NCBI GenBank assembly: GCA_002690925.1
Contig: NZGD01000103.1
Span: 62,001-126,000, forward strand
Length of the DNA stretch: 64,000 nucleotides
Reading direction: 5' to 3'
DNA from: Rhodopirellula sp.
GTDB taxonomy: Bacteria; Planctomycetota; Planctomycetia; Pirellulales; Pirellulaceae
The position numbers and the translations under genes are program-made. Shown here piece by piece: positions 27,065 through 36,417 of this stretch. Under the pieces are notes generated by a model. That model was not told the origin of the DNA. It did not search any database and saw only the letters and a list, made by a program, of their open reading frames with translations. Every line of letters begins with the position of its first letter. Within the stretch, counting starts at the first letter, position 1.

Positions 27065-27133
27065 TCAACTACGCGACGCCATCATAAAGCTTGTGAATCA
27101 GGTTGACTCAGAGCTAGCCACTTCAGCAACGGA

Positions 27134-28501
27134 TTACAGATATTCGCGTTTCTTGACCAAACCTGGCATCGGCACGCTGTAGCGTCCGTCTGCATTGGCT
27201 TGCAATGGAGCGGGAGAATCAAGCGTCAATTGTTCAAGCCCCGGGGCAAACTCGTGGTCATGCTTCAGAAACTGATCCAATGTAATTTCCTGACCCGTGT
27301 GTGCTGCCATGCGTCCCATTGAAGTCACTGCACTGGCCATCACGCCCCGCTCAACCTCGTTGTACGGGGTATCCTCGCGGATTGCATTAATCAAGTCATT
27401 CCATTCCAACTGGTATGGATTCAACTCTGGCTGGGGATACGACCACTGCAACCGCGTCTTATCCATGTTGTGGCCGTCATAAATGCGGCACTTCGCAGGG
27501 GTGTGTGAAGCACTGGAAACAACCCCCAGCCCTTTCGTGCCATGAGCATAACTGGCAAATTCCCGTTTACACCCTGGCATGGTGCGTCCGTCGACAAACA
27601 GCTTCGTCCCGTCAGCAAAGGTGTATTCCATCGAGTAGTTATCGAAGTTCTGGTCAACACTATCACCTCGATAGTGACGCCCTCCGCTCGCGATCACTTT
27701 GACCGGCCATTCATTTTTCATCCAACATGATTCATCAATATTGTGAATCAGAAAATCACTGACAGCACCGCCACTGAGCCACAAAAATCCGTGAAAGTTT
27801 CGGATCTGGTACTGCAACTCACTGTACTTTCCATCATTAGGCGGGGCCGCTGCCGAGCCAGTGGGCCCGGCCATACGATAGGCCCGCAGCATTGTCAGGT
27901 CACCAATCTCACCATTTTGAATTCGATCAAATAATTCCTGCCTTGCCTTGCAGTGGCGGCACATCAAACCAACACCCACTTTAAGATTCTTTTCCTCAGC
28001 AGCTCGATTCAGTTCCAACATTCGTGCCGAGGTAGGGCCGTCGACCGTGACAGGCTTTTCCATGAATACATTCAAGCCTTTCTCGATAGCATAGGTGTAA
28101 TGCACCCAGCGAAACGCAGGCGGTGTTGCGAGGATCACCAGATCACCCGGATTCAACAGATCCATCGCCTGCTTGTAACCATCAAACCCGATGAACTTGT
28201 TTTCTTCAGGGACATCCACACGCGAGCCAACTTGATTGTGGCCGGCCAATGCTGCATAGGTGCTATTCAAGTTCTTTTCGAACACGTCAGCCAAGCCTAC
28301 CAGATGTGGTCCATTCTCCACCGTCAGCGCGTTCAACGCTGCCCCCGTGCCTCTACCCCCACATCCAATCAGAACCACACGTATTTTGTTGTCCTCGGCC
28401 GCGTGCACTTTTGGGGCAGTTGTCACCAAAGTAGTCGCCGCAGCGACGCTACCCGTTTGCTTCAGAAATTGGCGTCTGGAGGGACTTGGATCTTGTTTCA
28501 T
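27134..28501 (-). CDS. Tat-exported Gfo/Idh/MocA family oxidoreductase
   Basis: A 455-residue NAD(P)-dependent oxidoreductase starting at MKQDPSPSRRQFLKQTG. Residues 9-14 (SRRQFLK) are a twin-arginine export signal. The Rossmann motif follows (IRVVLIGCGGRGTGAALNAL) and VFMEKPVTVDG contains the conserved EKP. The C-terminal half resembles GH109-type and related planctomycete members (ASGGRHYRGD, DGRTMPGCKREFA). It is probably periplasmic and acts on a sugar or sugar derivative. The SUMF-like gene lies 122 bases upstream on the same strand, so they may be cotranscribed. Substrate unknown. Confidence 0.9.
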   Translation of the reverse strand: MKQDPSPSRRQFLKQTGSVAAATTLVTTAPKVHAAEDNKIRVVLIGCGGRGTGAALNALTVENGPHLVGLADVFEKNLNSTYAALAGHNQVGSRVDVPEENKFIGFDGYKQAMDLLNPGDLVILATPPAFRWVHYTYAIEKGLNVFMEKPVTVDGPTSARMLELNRAAEEKNLKVGVGLMCRHCKARQELFDRIQNGEIGDLTMLRAYRMAGPTGSAAAPPNDGKYSELQYQIRNFHGFLWLSGGAVSDFLIHNIDESCWMKNEWPVKVIASGGRHYRGDSVDQNFDNYSMEYTFADGTKLFVDGRTMPGCKREFASYAHGTKGLGVVSSASHTPAKCRIYDGHNMDKTRLQWSYPQPELNPYQLEWNDLINAIREDTPYNEVERGVMASAVTSMGRMAAHTGQEITLDQFLKHDHEFAPGLEQLTLDSPAPLQANADGRYSVPMPGLVKKREYL

Positions 28502-28623
28502 TTTTTTTTCACATGAAGGTGGGAGACAATATGCAGACGGAACTGAAAGGTGGGAATGAACAATTTCGCAGGCTGAAAAATCGGGCAGGAGATGTGCGTT
28601 GTCATCAGCAACCGCGAAGCAGG

Positions 28624-29715
28624 TCAATCCTCGGGATCTTTTTGCTCAGGAGAAGTTTTGTCCCACTTCACCTTTCGCTCTTCCGCTGACGGTTTCTTGT
28701 AAGGACGCACCACTCGAAAACCGACGCTCAACGCATCCGTATGATACCAAATGCTGCGAGGAATCTGTGGATCCTGATCTTTCCAATCATTACTGGAGCC
28801 CCTTCTTGCGGCTGAACGAAGCATTTCAGGATCATCGTCCCAACCACCACCACGTACCACTCGTGGGTAAAGCTTGGTCGGTATGTTTAGCGGATCAACT
28901 GCATTGCCACCTCGACCATAATAATCGGCGTCATACTGATCCAACACCCATTCGGCAACGTTACCATGCATGTCGTACAAGCCCCACGGGTTGGGTTTCT
29001 TTTTTCCAACTGGCTGATAGGCGTCATCCGCATTGTCGAAGAACCAGCCATATTCACCCAAGTCTGCTGGATCGTCACCAAAGGAATAGGCCGTCTTCGT
29101 ACCCGCCCGGCATGCATATTCCCACTCAGCCTCGGTAGGCAACCGATAGTAACGCCCCGTCTTGGCTGAAAGCCATTCACAAAAAACTCTGGCGGCATGT
29201 TGTGTCATGCAAATAGCTGGGTAGTCACCTTTTCCCATTCCAAAGCTCATGTCCGTGTACTCTTCGGTCGGCTTTGACACACCATCCACCGCCAAGTCCC
29301 GCGGCCCTGCTTTGATTGACATCAGTTTACGACGCAGCTGGTCAATATCTTCTCGCCATGCATCGTACTGATCCCAAGTGATTTCGAACTTCCCCATCCA
29401 GAAGGGACTGATCTCAACCTCGTGCAGTGCCCCCTCATCCTGATTCCGATGCGATTCCGAATCAGCACTACCCATGGTGAATTTCCCACCCGGAATCGGC
29501 ACCATGGCGAGCGATAAATCCGTATGCTCCAGAGGATCTGAGTACGCTTTCATTTCGGCTGCGGTGTTAGCAACCGCATCCGGCACGGGCAACACTAACC
29601 CGTCTATTTCACTCACCCCATCCTCAGCAAGGGCTTGAACAAACAGCGACCCAAAACCGACTACAAAAACAGCAAGTGCGGTCAGCACATGAATACGTTG
29701 ACTAATCAAACTCAT
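28624..29715 (-). CDS. secreted SUMF1/FGE-like protein lacking the catalytic cysteines
   Basis: A 363-residue protein with a signal peptide (about 1-30, cleavage near ALA-EDG) and an FGE-sulfatase fold (about 68-340): MVPIPGGKFTMGS, GRYYRLPTEAEWEYACRAG, WGLYDMHGNVAEWVLD, RVVRGGGWDDDPEMLRSAARR, VGFRVVRPYK. True formylglycine-generating enzymes have two cysteines after the GGS motif; here the aligned positions read DDDPEML and hold none, so it is unlikely to mature sulfatases. Many planctomycete SUMF-like proteins are of this kind. It is the first gene of a possible unit with the Gfo/Idh/MocA gene. Confidence 0.88.
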   Translation of the reverse strand: MSLISQRIHVLTALAVFVVGFGSLFVQALAEDGVSEIDGLVLPVPDAVANTAAEMKAYSDPLEHTDLSLAMVPIPGGKFTMGSADSESHRNQDEGALHEVEISPFWMGKFEITWDQYDAWREDIDQLRRKLMSIKAGPRDLAVDGVSKPTEEYTDMSFGMGKGDYPAICMTQHAARVFCEWLSAKTGRYYRLPTEAEWEYACRAGTKTAYSFGDDPADLGEYGWFFDNADDAYQPVGKKKPNPWGLYDMHGNVAEWVLDQYDADYYGRGGNAVDPLNIPTKLYPRVVRGGGWDDDPEMLRSAARRGSSNDWKDQDPQIPRSIWYHTDALSVGFRVVRPYKKPSAEERKVKWDKTSPEQKDPED

Positions 29716-30256
29716 CTGAACTCTTGCTCAATGTGATTCCATCACAGCTTAAAAGACGCGACGAATCTAGTGGACGATACACTCGGTATCAGAAAAACGG
29801 TGGGAACCCAAATGTGGAAACAAAGTGTCAGCAGGAAGGCACGGAAAGGCTCCCGATACTACACCATTCTATTCATTTCAGAACGGCATTCGGCATTTGA
29901 AAATCAAATCTACTGAAAATACTGAGCCTCAAAGATTGTCAGGAATTTTCTTGCTCTCCACAACAACTTCAATCACAACCGATTCCCGCAAGAAGGGCAA
30001 AATGCCTGCTCGCGTGCGACGGGGAACCACCAGCATGAAAGATATCTGCTGCGTGCAACGCACAACCGTTACCAGCAAGAAGCAAGGAAGCAATTGGAGC
30101 GTGAACGTTTGAGCAATGCGTCCCATGTAAAAACGGTCATGAGGATCACACTCATTCGTAAACAGCGTATTTTCTGCTACGAATCGACAGCGTAGATTAC
30201 GTCGCGACCATTCAACGACGGACCAAGCTAGCCATGCTGAAACTGCCCAGCAGGAC
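29716..30256. other. intergenic region (about 540 bp)
   Basis: Between two minus-strand genes. Only short, unconvincing open frames are present, for example a 65-codon minus-strand frame at 29929-30126 without recognisable similarity. No terminator or RNA fold stood out by eye. Confidence 0.4.
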
Positions 30257-31543
30257 CTACGCGAGCAGAGCCTTTACTGGATCTCCGTCACCACCAATTT
30301 TGAAGGGACGACCATTGGGAGCATACCGTTCTTCCTCGAGTGGCAGTCCAGCAGCTGCCGCGATGGTCTTATTGAATTCCGAAACGGAGACGTGGTCTTT
30401 TGCAACGGAGAAGCCTTGCTTGTCGGATTCCCCGTAAACCTGTCCACCCTTAATACCAGCCCCCATCAGCAGACTACTGAAAGCACCCGGATGGTGATCG
30501 CGACCACCATTGACGTTCATCTTCGGTTTACGCCCGAACTCAGTCGTCAAAACAACCAAGGTCTCATCCAACAAACCCTTGCTGTGCAGATCTCGCAGCA
30601 AGTTTCCGACAGCGTTATCAACATTGGCCGCGCGCTCATCGAGTTTAGTATAGAGATCCTGATGCATATCCCATCCACCATAATTAACCTCAATGAAACG
30701 CGCACCGCTCTGCACCAAACGCCGCGCCAGCAAACACGCCTGCCCAAGCTGGTTGCTGCCATAAGCCTCCTGAATTGGCTTCGGCTCATCCTTGATGTTG
30801 AACACCTTCAAGTGATCACTACCAATCAATCTGCGGGCCTCACCATACAATTGGTTGTAAGCTTCGATACGCGAATTACTGCGGCGGCTTTGGAAGTTTT
30901 GATCAAATTTACTCGCCAAGCTTAAACGCCGATTGAAAAATTCGGGTGTCAAGTATTTCGGCAAGGTGGTGTTTTGCAAACCAGCCGAAGCATTAGCAAT
31001 TGGCACAGGTGACAGCGATGGCGGGAGGAATCCTGCGCCAGGATGTCGATTGCTACCACCGATCACGTAGTTCCCCGGCAATTCCTTGTTGAGCCTCCCA
31101 GCTTCTGAGACCATCCAAGCCCCCATCGCTGGATGCTGAATACTATTGAGTTGCTTGTAAGAAGTACGCATCAGGTACTTTCCTTTGTCATGAGCCCCGG
31201 TTTCTGTACTCAGTGACCGAACCACGGCGATGGCGCCCGCCAGATAGGAAAGCTTTGGAAAACGATCCCCAAATTGGATACCGGGCACGCGCGTCTGAAT
31301 TGGCTTGGTTTCCCCCGCTTCCTCCACACCCACCTTTGGATCAAAAGTATCCAAATGTGTCATCGCTCCATCCATGAACAGATAGATGATGTGCTTGGCC
31401 TTGCCCACGATCGGAGCACCTTGCGCCTCACCAAACAAACCTTGTGATGCAACAGATCCAGCGAAGGACACACCAAGCGTCTGCTTGGCGATTGTCTTCA
31501 TGAAATCACGGCGTTGTTCGGGGGCAAATTCAGGTCGGGACAT
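30257..31543 (-). CDS. DUF1501 protein (Tat-type signal)
   Basis: A 428-residue DUF1501 protein, a sulfatase/alkaline phosphatase-like fold common in planctomycetes. The start is the ATG at 31543, with GGAG a few bases upstream; this gives an N-terminus with RRDFMKTIAKQTLGVSFAGSV, a twin-arginine-like export signal. Metal-site-like segments are KHIIYLFMDGAMTHLDTFDPK near the N-terminus and VVLTTEFGRKPKMN with GGRDHHPGAFSS near the C-terminus. It is encoded 168 bases downstream of the DUF1549/DUF1553 gene on the same strand. This pair is a typical planctomycete unit; its substrate is unknown. Confidence 0.92.
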   Translation of the reverse strand: MSRPEFAPEQRRDFMKTIAKQTLGVSFAGSVASQGLFGEAQGAPIVGKAKHIIYLFMDGAMTHLDTFDPKVGVEEAGETKPIQTRVPGIQFGDRFPKLSYLAGAIAVVRSLSTETGAHDKGKYLMRTSYKQLNSIQHPAMGAWMVSEAGRLNKELPGNYVIGGSNRHPGAGFLPPSLSPVPIANASAGLQNTTLPKYLTPEFFNRRLSLASKFDQNFQSRRSNSRIEAYNQLYGEARRLIGSDHLKVFNIKDEPKPIQEAYGSNQLGQACLLARRLVQSGARFIEVNYGGWDMHQDLYTKLDERAANVDNAVGNLLRDLHSKGLLDETLVVLTTEFGRKPKMNVNGGRDHHPGAFSSLLMGAGIKGGQVYGESDKQGFSVAKDHVSVSEFNKTIAAAAGLPLEEERYAPNGRPFKIGGDGDPVKALLA

Positions 31544-31711
31544 TTGTTTCTCCGGGGCAGCTATCGCCACTATCTTTGGGTTCTACCTGACAGGTAATTT
31601 TCAGTCGTGATCAGAATCGGAATGGGAATCGTTACTTTCGATTCATTGAGTGAACTCTTTAGGCATGCCCATCATTCGCCGCAGCGTAACCGGACAACCT
31701 TTTCAAGGTCC

Positions 31712-33670
31712 CTACTGTATGAACAGAAACTCGCGAGTATTCAGTAGTCCCCATACAATATTGCCAAATGCTTTCCCATCGCTTTCAGTACGGGAAAACT
31801 CACTTGCCGCAGCGCGTCGGTCGGCCGCACTTGGCTTTCGAGCCAGAACACTCAAAAAGACCGCCTCCATTCGTTCTCGCGTGTTATCAACTGCAACAAG
31901 ATTATCGACCAGAGCCGACCCAGCTTCGAGCATGACATGCGTGATGGGTCCATTGAACATCGCGAGAATCTGCGGCACCGTAGCATCTTGCTGCCCACCA
32001 TTGATCGTTTCGCGATCCCCCTGCCCGAACTGCCTCAGGAAGTGGTCGGCAGGCACAGGTGATGGCAGCTCACTTGCACGACAAAGAACGTTGCCTTGAT
32101 AAGCGTGTTGATTGAGCGATCGCTTGTACGGGTTCATAAAGTAGGTCTTTGCGAAGTGTTCGGATTTGCTCTTCACACTGCTGTAAGTCGCAGTACCAAA
32201 ATCCAAATTGAGCACGGGTGCCATTTCTGCAGCCGTCGGACGCTGAAATGGCCATGGGTTGTGCACTGCGAGAGTCAGGAATGAATCCCAAACTTGCTCT
32301 GCTGTCATACGACGCAAGGCAGGTCCTTGAAAATAATACGGTTCACCCGACGTAATTTCATAGTCCGTTGATTCACGCTGATAAGTACGACTGTACAGAA
32401 TCGTTCGAATGAACTCTTTCAGATCGTAATTATTACGCACCATCTCCTTACTAAGAAATTCGAGCAATGGCTCATTCACGCAGGGGTGCTCGTCGCGAAA
32501 ATCGTCGATGGGTTCCACCAACCCCACTCCCATGAATCGCTTCCACAATCGATTGGCAATGGTCTTGCTGAATTGTGGATTGTCATCACTAGTAACCCAA
32601 GCAGCAAACTGTTCACGCGGTGATCCGTTACGAGCCTTGGTCGGAACTTCACCCCAAAGCACGGCAGGCTTCACAACCTCCTTTGGTTTCGCATCTTCAT
32701 AGGCATAATCATGAGGCAGACGCATCACAGCATTCTTGGCCTCGCTGACGCTGTAAGTGTTCGCTCGAGCAATCCGCTGAAACTCACCCGGCACTCGACC
32801 TTTGTCGTGCTTGGTTCGCGCCTCATTGATTAACAGGTTTGCCGGGTTCTGTTTTACAAAACCAGGTGAACCACGCAGTATGCGAGTACGAGTGCCATTG
32901 GTGTACGCAGCAAGTTCATAGAATTGATATTGGGTCCACTGATCAAATGGATGATCATGGCACTGAGCACACCCGATTTGAGTGCCCAACAGAATCCGAA
33001 TGGTATTGTCGACATACGGTAACGGCATGCCATCATCCCGCAACTGGAAACCTACCGCAGGATTTTCCCACGTCTTACCATCAGCGGTAAGCATCTCGTA
33101 GACCCACTGATTGTAGTTCTTGTTAATCCGAATCGAATCTTTCACGTAACCGAGATACGGATCAGCAACGATGTTCACTTGCGGTCGCTCTACAAGCCGC
33201 AAGACGTCAGCCCAAAAATTGTACATATTGCTGACATAATCAGGACTACCCAGTAGCTTGTCGATCAAGTCCTCCCGCCGCGTTTCCGAACTGGAACCAA
33301 GAAACTTGGTCGCTTCCTTCAACGTTGGAATACGCCCCGCGACGTCGAGATAGACTCGGCGAAGAAATATTTCGTCGCTGGCTAATTCATTCGGTTCCTG
33401 ATCTTCATCCAGCAATTTCGACTCGACGAAACTGTCCAACTCACCTGCAGCACGTTGCACTGCCCGGCGGTTGCTTGGATTGACGGGCACCACATTCATT
33501 GCCACGGGGGCACGCTTACGAACGCTCTCTGGCAACTTGATTTTGGGTTTCGCTGGTGGTTTCTTGCCTTTGCGGGCCTGAGCATTGGCGGGTGCACAAA
33601 GCATCGCGCAAAAGCCAACAATTAATAGACACCCAACCATTGTGGGCAGTTTCACTCGCAAGAACGTCAT
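31712..33670 (-). CDS. secreted DUF1549/DUF1553 protein
   Basis: A 652-residue exported protein with an N-terminal signal (about 7-30, ending APANAQ). Residues about 75-290 are DUF1549, including DEIFLRRVYLDVAGRIPT and the single CAQCH motif (C234, C237, H238) in GCAQCHDHPFDQWT, which resembles a c-type haem site. Residues about 350-610 are DUF1553 (FSKTIANRLWKRFMGVGLVEPIDDFRDEHP, LLEFLSKEMV, YQRESTDYEI). The ATG at 33670 opens the signal. It sits upstream of the DUF1501 gene on the same strand. The function of the pair is not established. Confidence 0.92.
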   Translation of the reverse strand: MTFLRVKLPTMVGCLLIVGFCAMLCAPANAQARKGKKPPAKPKIKLPESVRKRAPVAMNVVPVNPSNRRAVQRAAGELDSFVESKLLDEDQEPNELASDEIFLRRVYLDVAGRIPTLKEATKFLGSSSETRREDLIDKLLGSPDYVSNMYNFWADVLRLVERPQVNIVADPYLGYVKDSIRINKNYNQWVYEMLTADGKTWENPAVGFQLRDDGMPLPYVDNTIRILLGTQIGCAQCHDHPFDQWTQYQFYELAAYTNGTRTRILRGSPGFVKQNPANLLINEARTKHDKGRVPGEFQRIARANTYSVSEAKNAVMRLPHDYAYEDAKPKEVVKPAVLWGEVPTKARNGSPREQFAAWVTSDDNPQFSKTIANRLWKRFMGVGLVEPIDDFRDEHPCVNEPLLEFLSKEMVRNNYDLKEFIRTILYSRTYQRESTDYEITSGEPYYFQGPALRRMTAEQVWDSFLTLAVHNPWPFQRPTAAEMAPVLNLDFGTATYSSVKSKSEHFAKTYFMNPYKRSLNQHAYQGNVLCRASELPSPVPADHFLRQFGQGDRETINGGQQDATVPQILAMFNGPITHVMLEAGSALVDNLVAVDNTRERMEAVFLSVLARKPSAADRRAAASEFSRTESDGKAFGNIVWGLLNTREFLFIQ

Positions 33671-34449
33671 TCAATACTCCTGAGAGCTGGCAAATCGGCC
33701 AGACTTACGAAAAGGGGAGTGCGGATGCTGCGGCACGACACAGTAAATCCACTGTTTTATGATAGTCGATCTAAACCCACGCCGACGGCCAAACTCATCA
33801 CTCATCTAACGCAACGCGTGAACCTGCCATTTGTACCCATGCACAATCCTGAAAATCGCGCTGACCAGAGACCTGCCAACGCCCAACGGCGGTGGTCGCC
33901 AAGTTCACAAAATCAGGTTCCTGACGTCGCACTGCTATCAGCTGTGATTCATGCCAACCACAAAAAATTTCCTTAAAATCCTGAATTCTGCGGCAAAACG
34001 CCAAAATACATTTAAAAAGGCTTTCCAGCGAGCAATCTCTGATGCTGGTGAAGGGCAACTAGCCAGACACTTTTTTGACACACTGTCATCACGACAGAAA
34101 TTGGTACCCTCATTTCTGCTTCATGCTGGTAGTCCAACATGAAAATTCTTGGCTGTGTCATTTTTGCCATGAACCGAGTGCTGCTGGCAACGGACTTTCA
34201 CACTTTGGAAAACGGGACACAACTTGGTAATGCACCTGCAATGATCGATCATGTATCTTGGTTGGTTAGGTTCGAACGTACCTGTAGCAAATACCACTCC
34301 TGATCAGCTCAATCACAACTCCAGTGCTTTGAATTTTTTCGAATCGTCTAGATATAGCATTGACGTCACTCCCGCCACCGGAACCAAATCCGAAAACTCT
34401 GGCCGCTGACTTGTTACCCGATTACGGGTAACGCCATCACAACAATCTC
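33671..34449. other. divergent intergenic region (about 780 bp)
   Basis: The longest non-coding stretch outside the tRNA flank. No gene is supported; only short frames occur. Near the right edge are TTGAAT (34329) and TATAGC (34353) with an 18-bp spacer, a weak promoter candidate for the SDR gene, and the palindrome at 34413-34432. The rest shows nothing I recognise. Confidence 0.45.
34413..34432. promoter_or_regulatory. palindrome upstream of the SDR gene
   Basis: GTTACCCG-ATTA-CGGGTAAC is a perfect 8-bp inverted repeat with a 4-base centre, ending 17 bases before the SDR ATG. It could be an operator for a dimeric repressor or a 5'-UTR hairpin. Position seen; role inferred. Confidence 0.45.
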
Positions 34450-35268
34450 ATGCAAAACAACAGCAAACAACCTTTTGATCTCACCGGACGCAGCGCCGTA
34501 ATCACCGGCGGAACACAGGGTGTGGGCGCAGCAATCGCCACAGCACTTGCCAATGCAGGTTCGGATGTAGTACTGGTTGGACTCCAAGATGACGAAACTG
34601 CGCAACAAACGCTGGCTTCCTGCCGCAACCAAGGGGTAAAAGCGGACCTGTTACTCGCAGACTTATCAGGACCTCCCGACAGCTACCTATCGAAATTGCT
34701 ACAGCGTGTCGAAGAAGTCGCTCCAAAGGTTGACCTGTTGATCAACAATGTAGGAACCTACATTGACAAGCCCTACTTAGAAATGGATTACGAGACCTAC
34801 CGAACCACAATGCACTTGAATGTAACCTCGGGTTACTTTCTAACTCAGGCGATTGCCAGGCAGTGGGTAGAAGATCGTGTGCGAGGTCGCATTCTATTCA
34901 CAGGTTCAATCAACGGCGTACTTTCGGAACCAGACCACACCGCGTACGACACCAGCAAAGGTGCAGTCGGCGCCATGGTCCGATCGCTTTGCATCACACT
35001 GGCCCCAATGGGAATCCGAGTCAATGCGCTGGCCCCGGGGTTGGTCCGCACTCCACTGACCAAGGTCCTTGACGAAAACAAGCAACTTAATTCGTGGATG
35101 AAACTTCACACACCCAACGGCCAGGTTCCAACTGCCGATGTTTGCGGTGGTGCTGCTGTCTTTTTATTGTCAGATGCAGCAGAACATGTTCAGGGCCAGA
35201 CGTTGCTCGTGGACGGTGGCATGAGTGTTTGGCAACAACCCGATCCACCCGATAATTGGTCGGCTTGA
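34450..35268 (+). CDS. short-chain dehydrogenase/reductase (SDR)
   Basis: A 272-residue classical SDR. The nucleotide motif is TGGTQGVG (19-26), NNVG stands at 99-102, and the active site is N124, S153, Y166 and K170 (GSINGVLSEPDHTAYDTSK). The C-terminal LLVDGGMSVWQQPD is usual. Cytoplasmic NAD(P)-dependent oxidoreductase of an alcohol or sugar; the substrate is not readable. A palindrome just upstream may regulate it. It is convergent with the SMP-30 gene. Confidence 0.93.
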   Translation: MQNNSKQPFDLTGRSAVITGGTQGVGAAIATALANAGSDVVLVGLQDDETAQQTLASCRNQGVKADLLLADLSGPPDSYLSKLLQRVEEVAPKVDLLINNVGTYIDKPYLEMDYETYRTTMHLNVTSGYFLTQAIARQWVEDRVRGRILFTGSINGVLSEPDHTAYDTSKGAVGAMVRSLCITLAPMGIRVNALAPGLVRTPLTKVLDENKQLNSWMKLHTPNGQVPTADVCGGAAVFLLSDAAEHVQGQTLLVDGGMSVWQQPDPPDNWSA

Positions 35269-35357
35269 TCCGACCTGAAACTGACCGCAGATCTGTTCTG
35301 TCAATTCATCGTCACTCAACTGATTTCATGATCACACAGTGAGGCTTCGAACTGACT

Positions 35358-36362
35358 TTAATTGGGTTTCAGGCCTGCAATCGGCATTGCAATACGATAC
35401 AGTCCTGTCCTCGCAGTGACGTACATTGTTTTGCGATCAGCGCCCCCAAACGTCACGTTTGCAGGTTGCTGTGGAAAGACAACCAAACCAAGGTGCTTTC
35501 CCGCCTGAGAAAAAATTTCAACGCCAAGGTTGGTGGTGATATAGAGGTTTCCCTCAACATCAACAGCCATTCCATCGCCACCAGTATTATCTTTTCCCTG
35601 CGGTTGCTTGAGTCGACATAAAGTACGCCCGTTCGCAATCTTGCCAGGGCCAGTTACATCGTAAACAAGCATTTCTGCTTGCCGACTTGGAATGACGTAC
35701 AGACGTTTTCCGTCCGGCGACAGCCCGATACCGTTAGGAGCAGCAATATCACCTGTAAGTCGGGATACTTTCCCATCGGGGTTGATGTAGTAGACAGCCT
35801 GAATACCCTGCGGCAACGGTGTTGGGGCTCGAAATAGCGGGTCAGTAAAATAAATACCACCGACCTTGTCGACGATCAAATCATTGGGGGCGTTAAAACG
35901 CTTCCCCTCATAACTGTCAGCGAGGACTTTGTAGTCCGCAGTCTTCGCATCGTACTGAACCACTCGCCCGTCCATTTGGCAAACCAGAATCCGTTCGGAC
36001 GCATCAACCAAGATTCCGTTAGCGTGTCCAGAATCACGTGTAAAGACATCAATTTTATTGCGATTCTCTGACAACAAATGGATTTTCGCGTTGGGAATAT
36101 CCGTAAAAAAGAGCGATCCCTCCTGATCCCATGCTGGTCCTTCTGTGAAAGCAAAACCTGTTTTCACCTCTTCCACTTTCCCAACCGGTTGGACACCCTC
36201 TGCATCGGACACTTGCTGCGCAACACATAATCCTGAGGTGTGAACCGTGGCCAATAAAGCCACCATCATTCCAAGGGAACTGCGTGTACTGTTCAGCAGC
36301 GAAATGCTGGTTATTTCCAGAACCGACTTACTAGGAACGGCACCAAGGATCAGTGTTCTCAT
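35358..36362 (-). CDS. secreted SMP-30/gluconolactonase-like protein
   Basis: A 334-residue six-bladed propeller protein of the SMP-30/gluconolactonase family. The start is the ATG at 36362, with GGAG six bases upstream. A hydrophobic segment at about 31-47 is probably the export signal. The metal ligands are E74 (FAFTEGPAW), N160 (NAPNDLIVD) and an Asp near 263-268 (GGDGMAVDVEG). The family hydrolyses sugar lactones. The GH10-like gene lies just upstream on the same strand, suggesting linked sugar metabolism. Substrate uncertain. Confidence 0.9.
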   Translation of the reverse strand: MRTLILGAVPSKSVLEITSISLLNSTRSSLGMMVALLATVHTSGLCVAQQVSDAEGVQPVGKVEEVKTGFAFTEGPAWDQEGSLFFTDIPNAKIHLLSENRNKIDVFTRDSGHANGILVDASERILVCQMDGRVVQYDAKTADYKVLADSYEGKRFNAPNDLIVDKVGGIYFTDPLFRAPTPLPQGIQAVYYINPDGKVSRLTGDIAAPNGIGLSPDGKRLYVIPSRQAEMLVYDVTGPGKIANGRTLCRLKQPQGKDNTGGDGMAVDVEGNLYITTNLGVEIFSQAGKHLGLVVFPQQPANVTFGGADRKTMYVTARTGLYRIAMPIAGLKPN

Positions 36363-36417
36363 GTTGCACTCCAAAGCGAAGAATCAAAACAATCAATCGA
36401 TGCCAAAGCTTCATTGC

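Noticed and set aside
29929-30126. 65-codon minus-strand frame between the SUMF-like and DUF1501 genes.
   Set aside because: No Shine-Dalgarno, signal or similarity that I recognise.
33951-34142. 63-codon plus-strand frame in the 33.7-34.4 kb gap.
   Set aside because: No ribosome-binding site or recognisable similarity.
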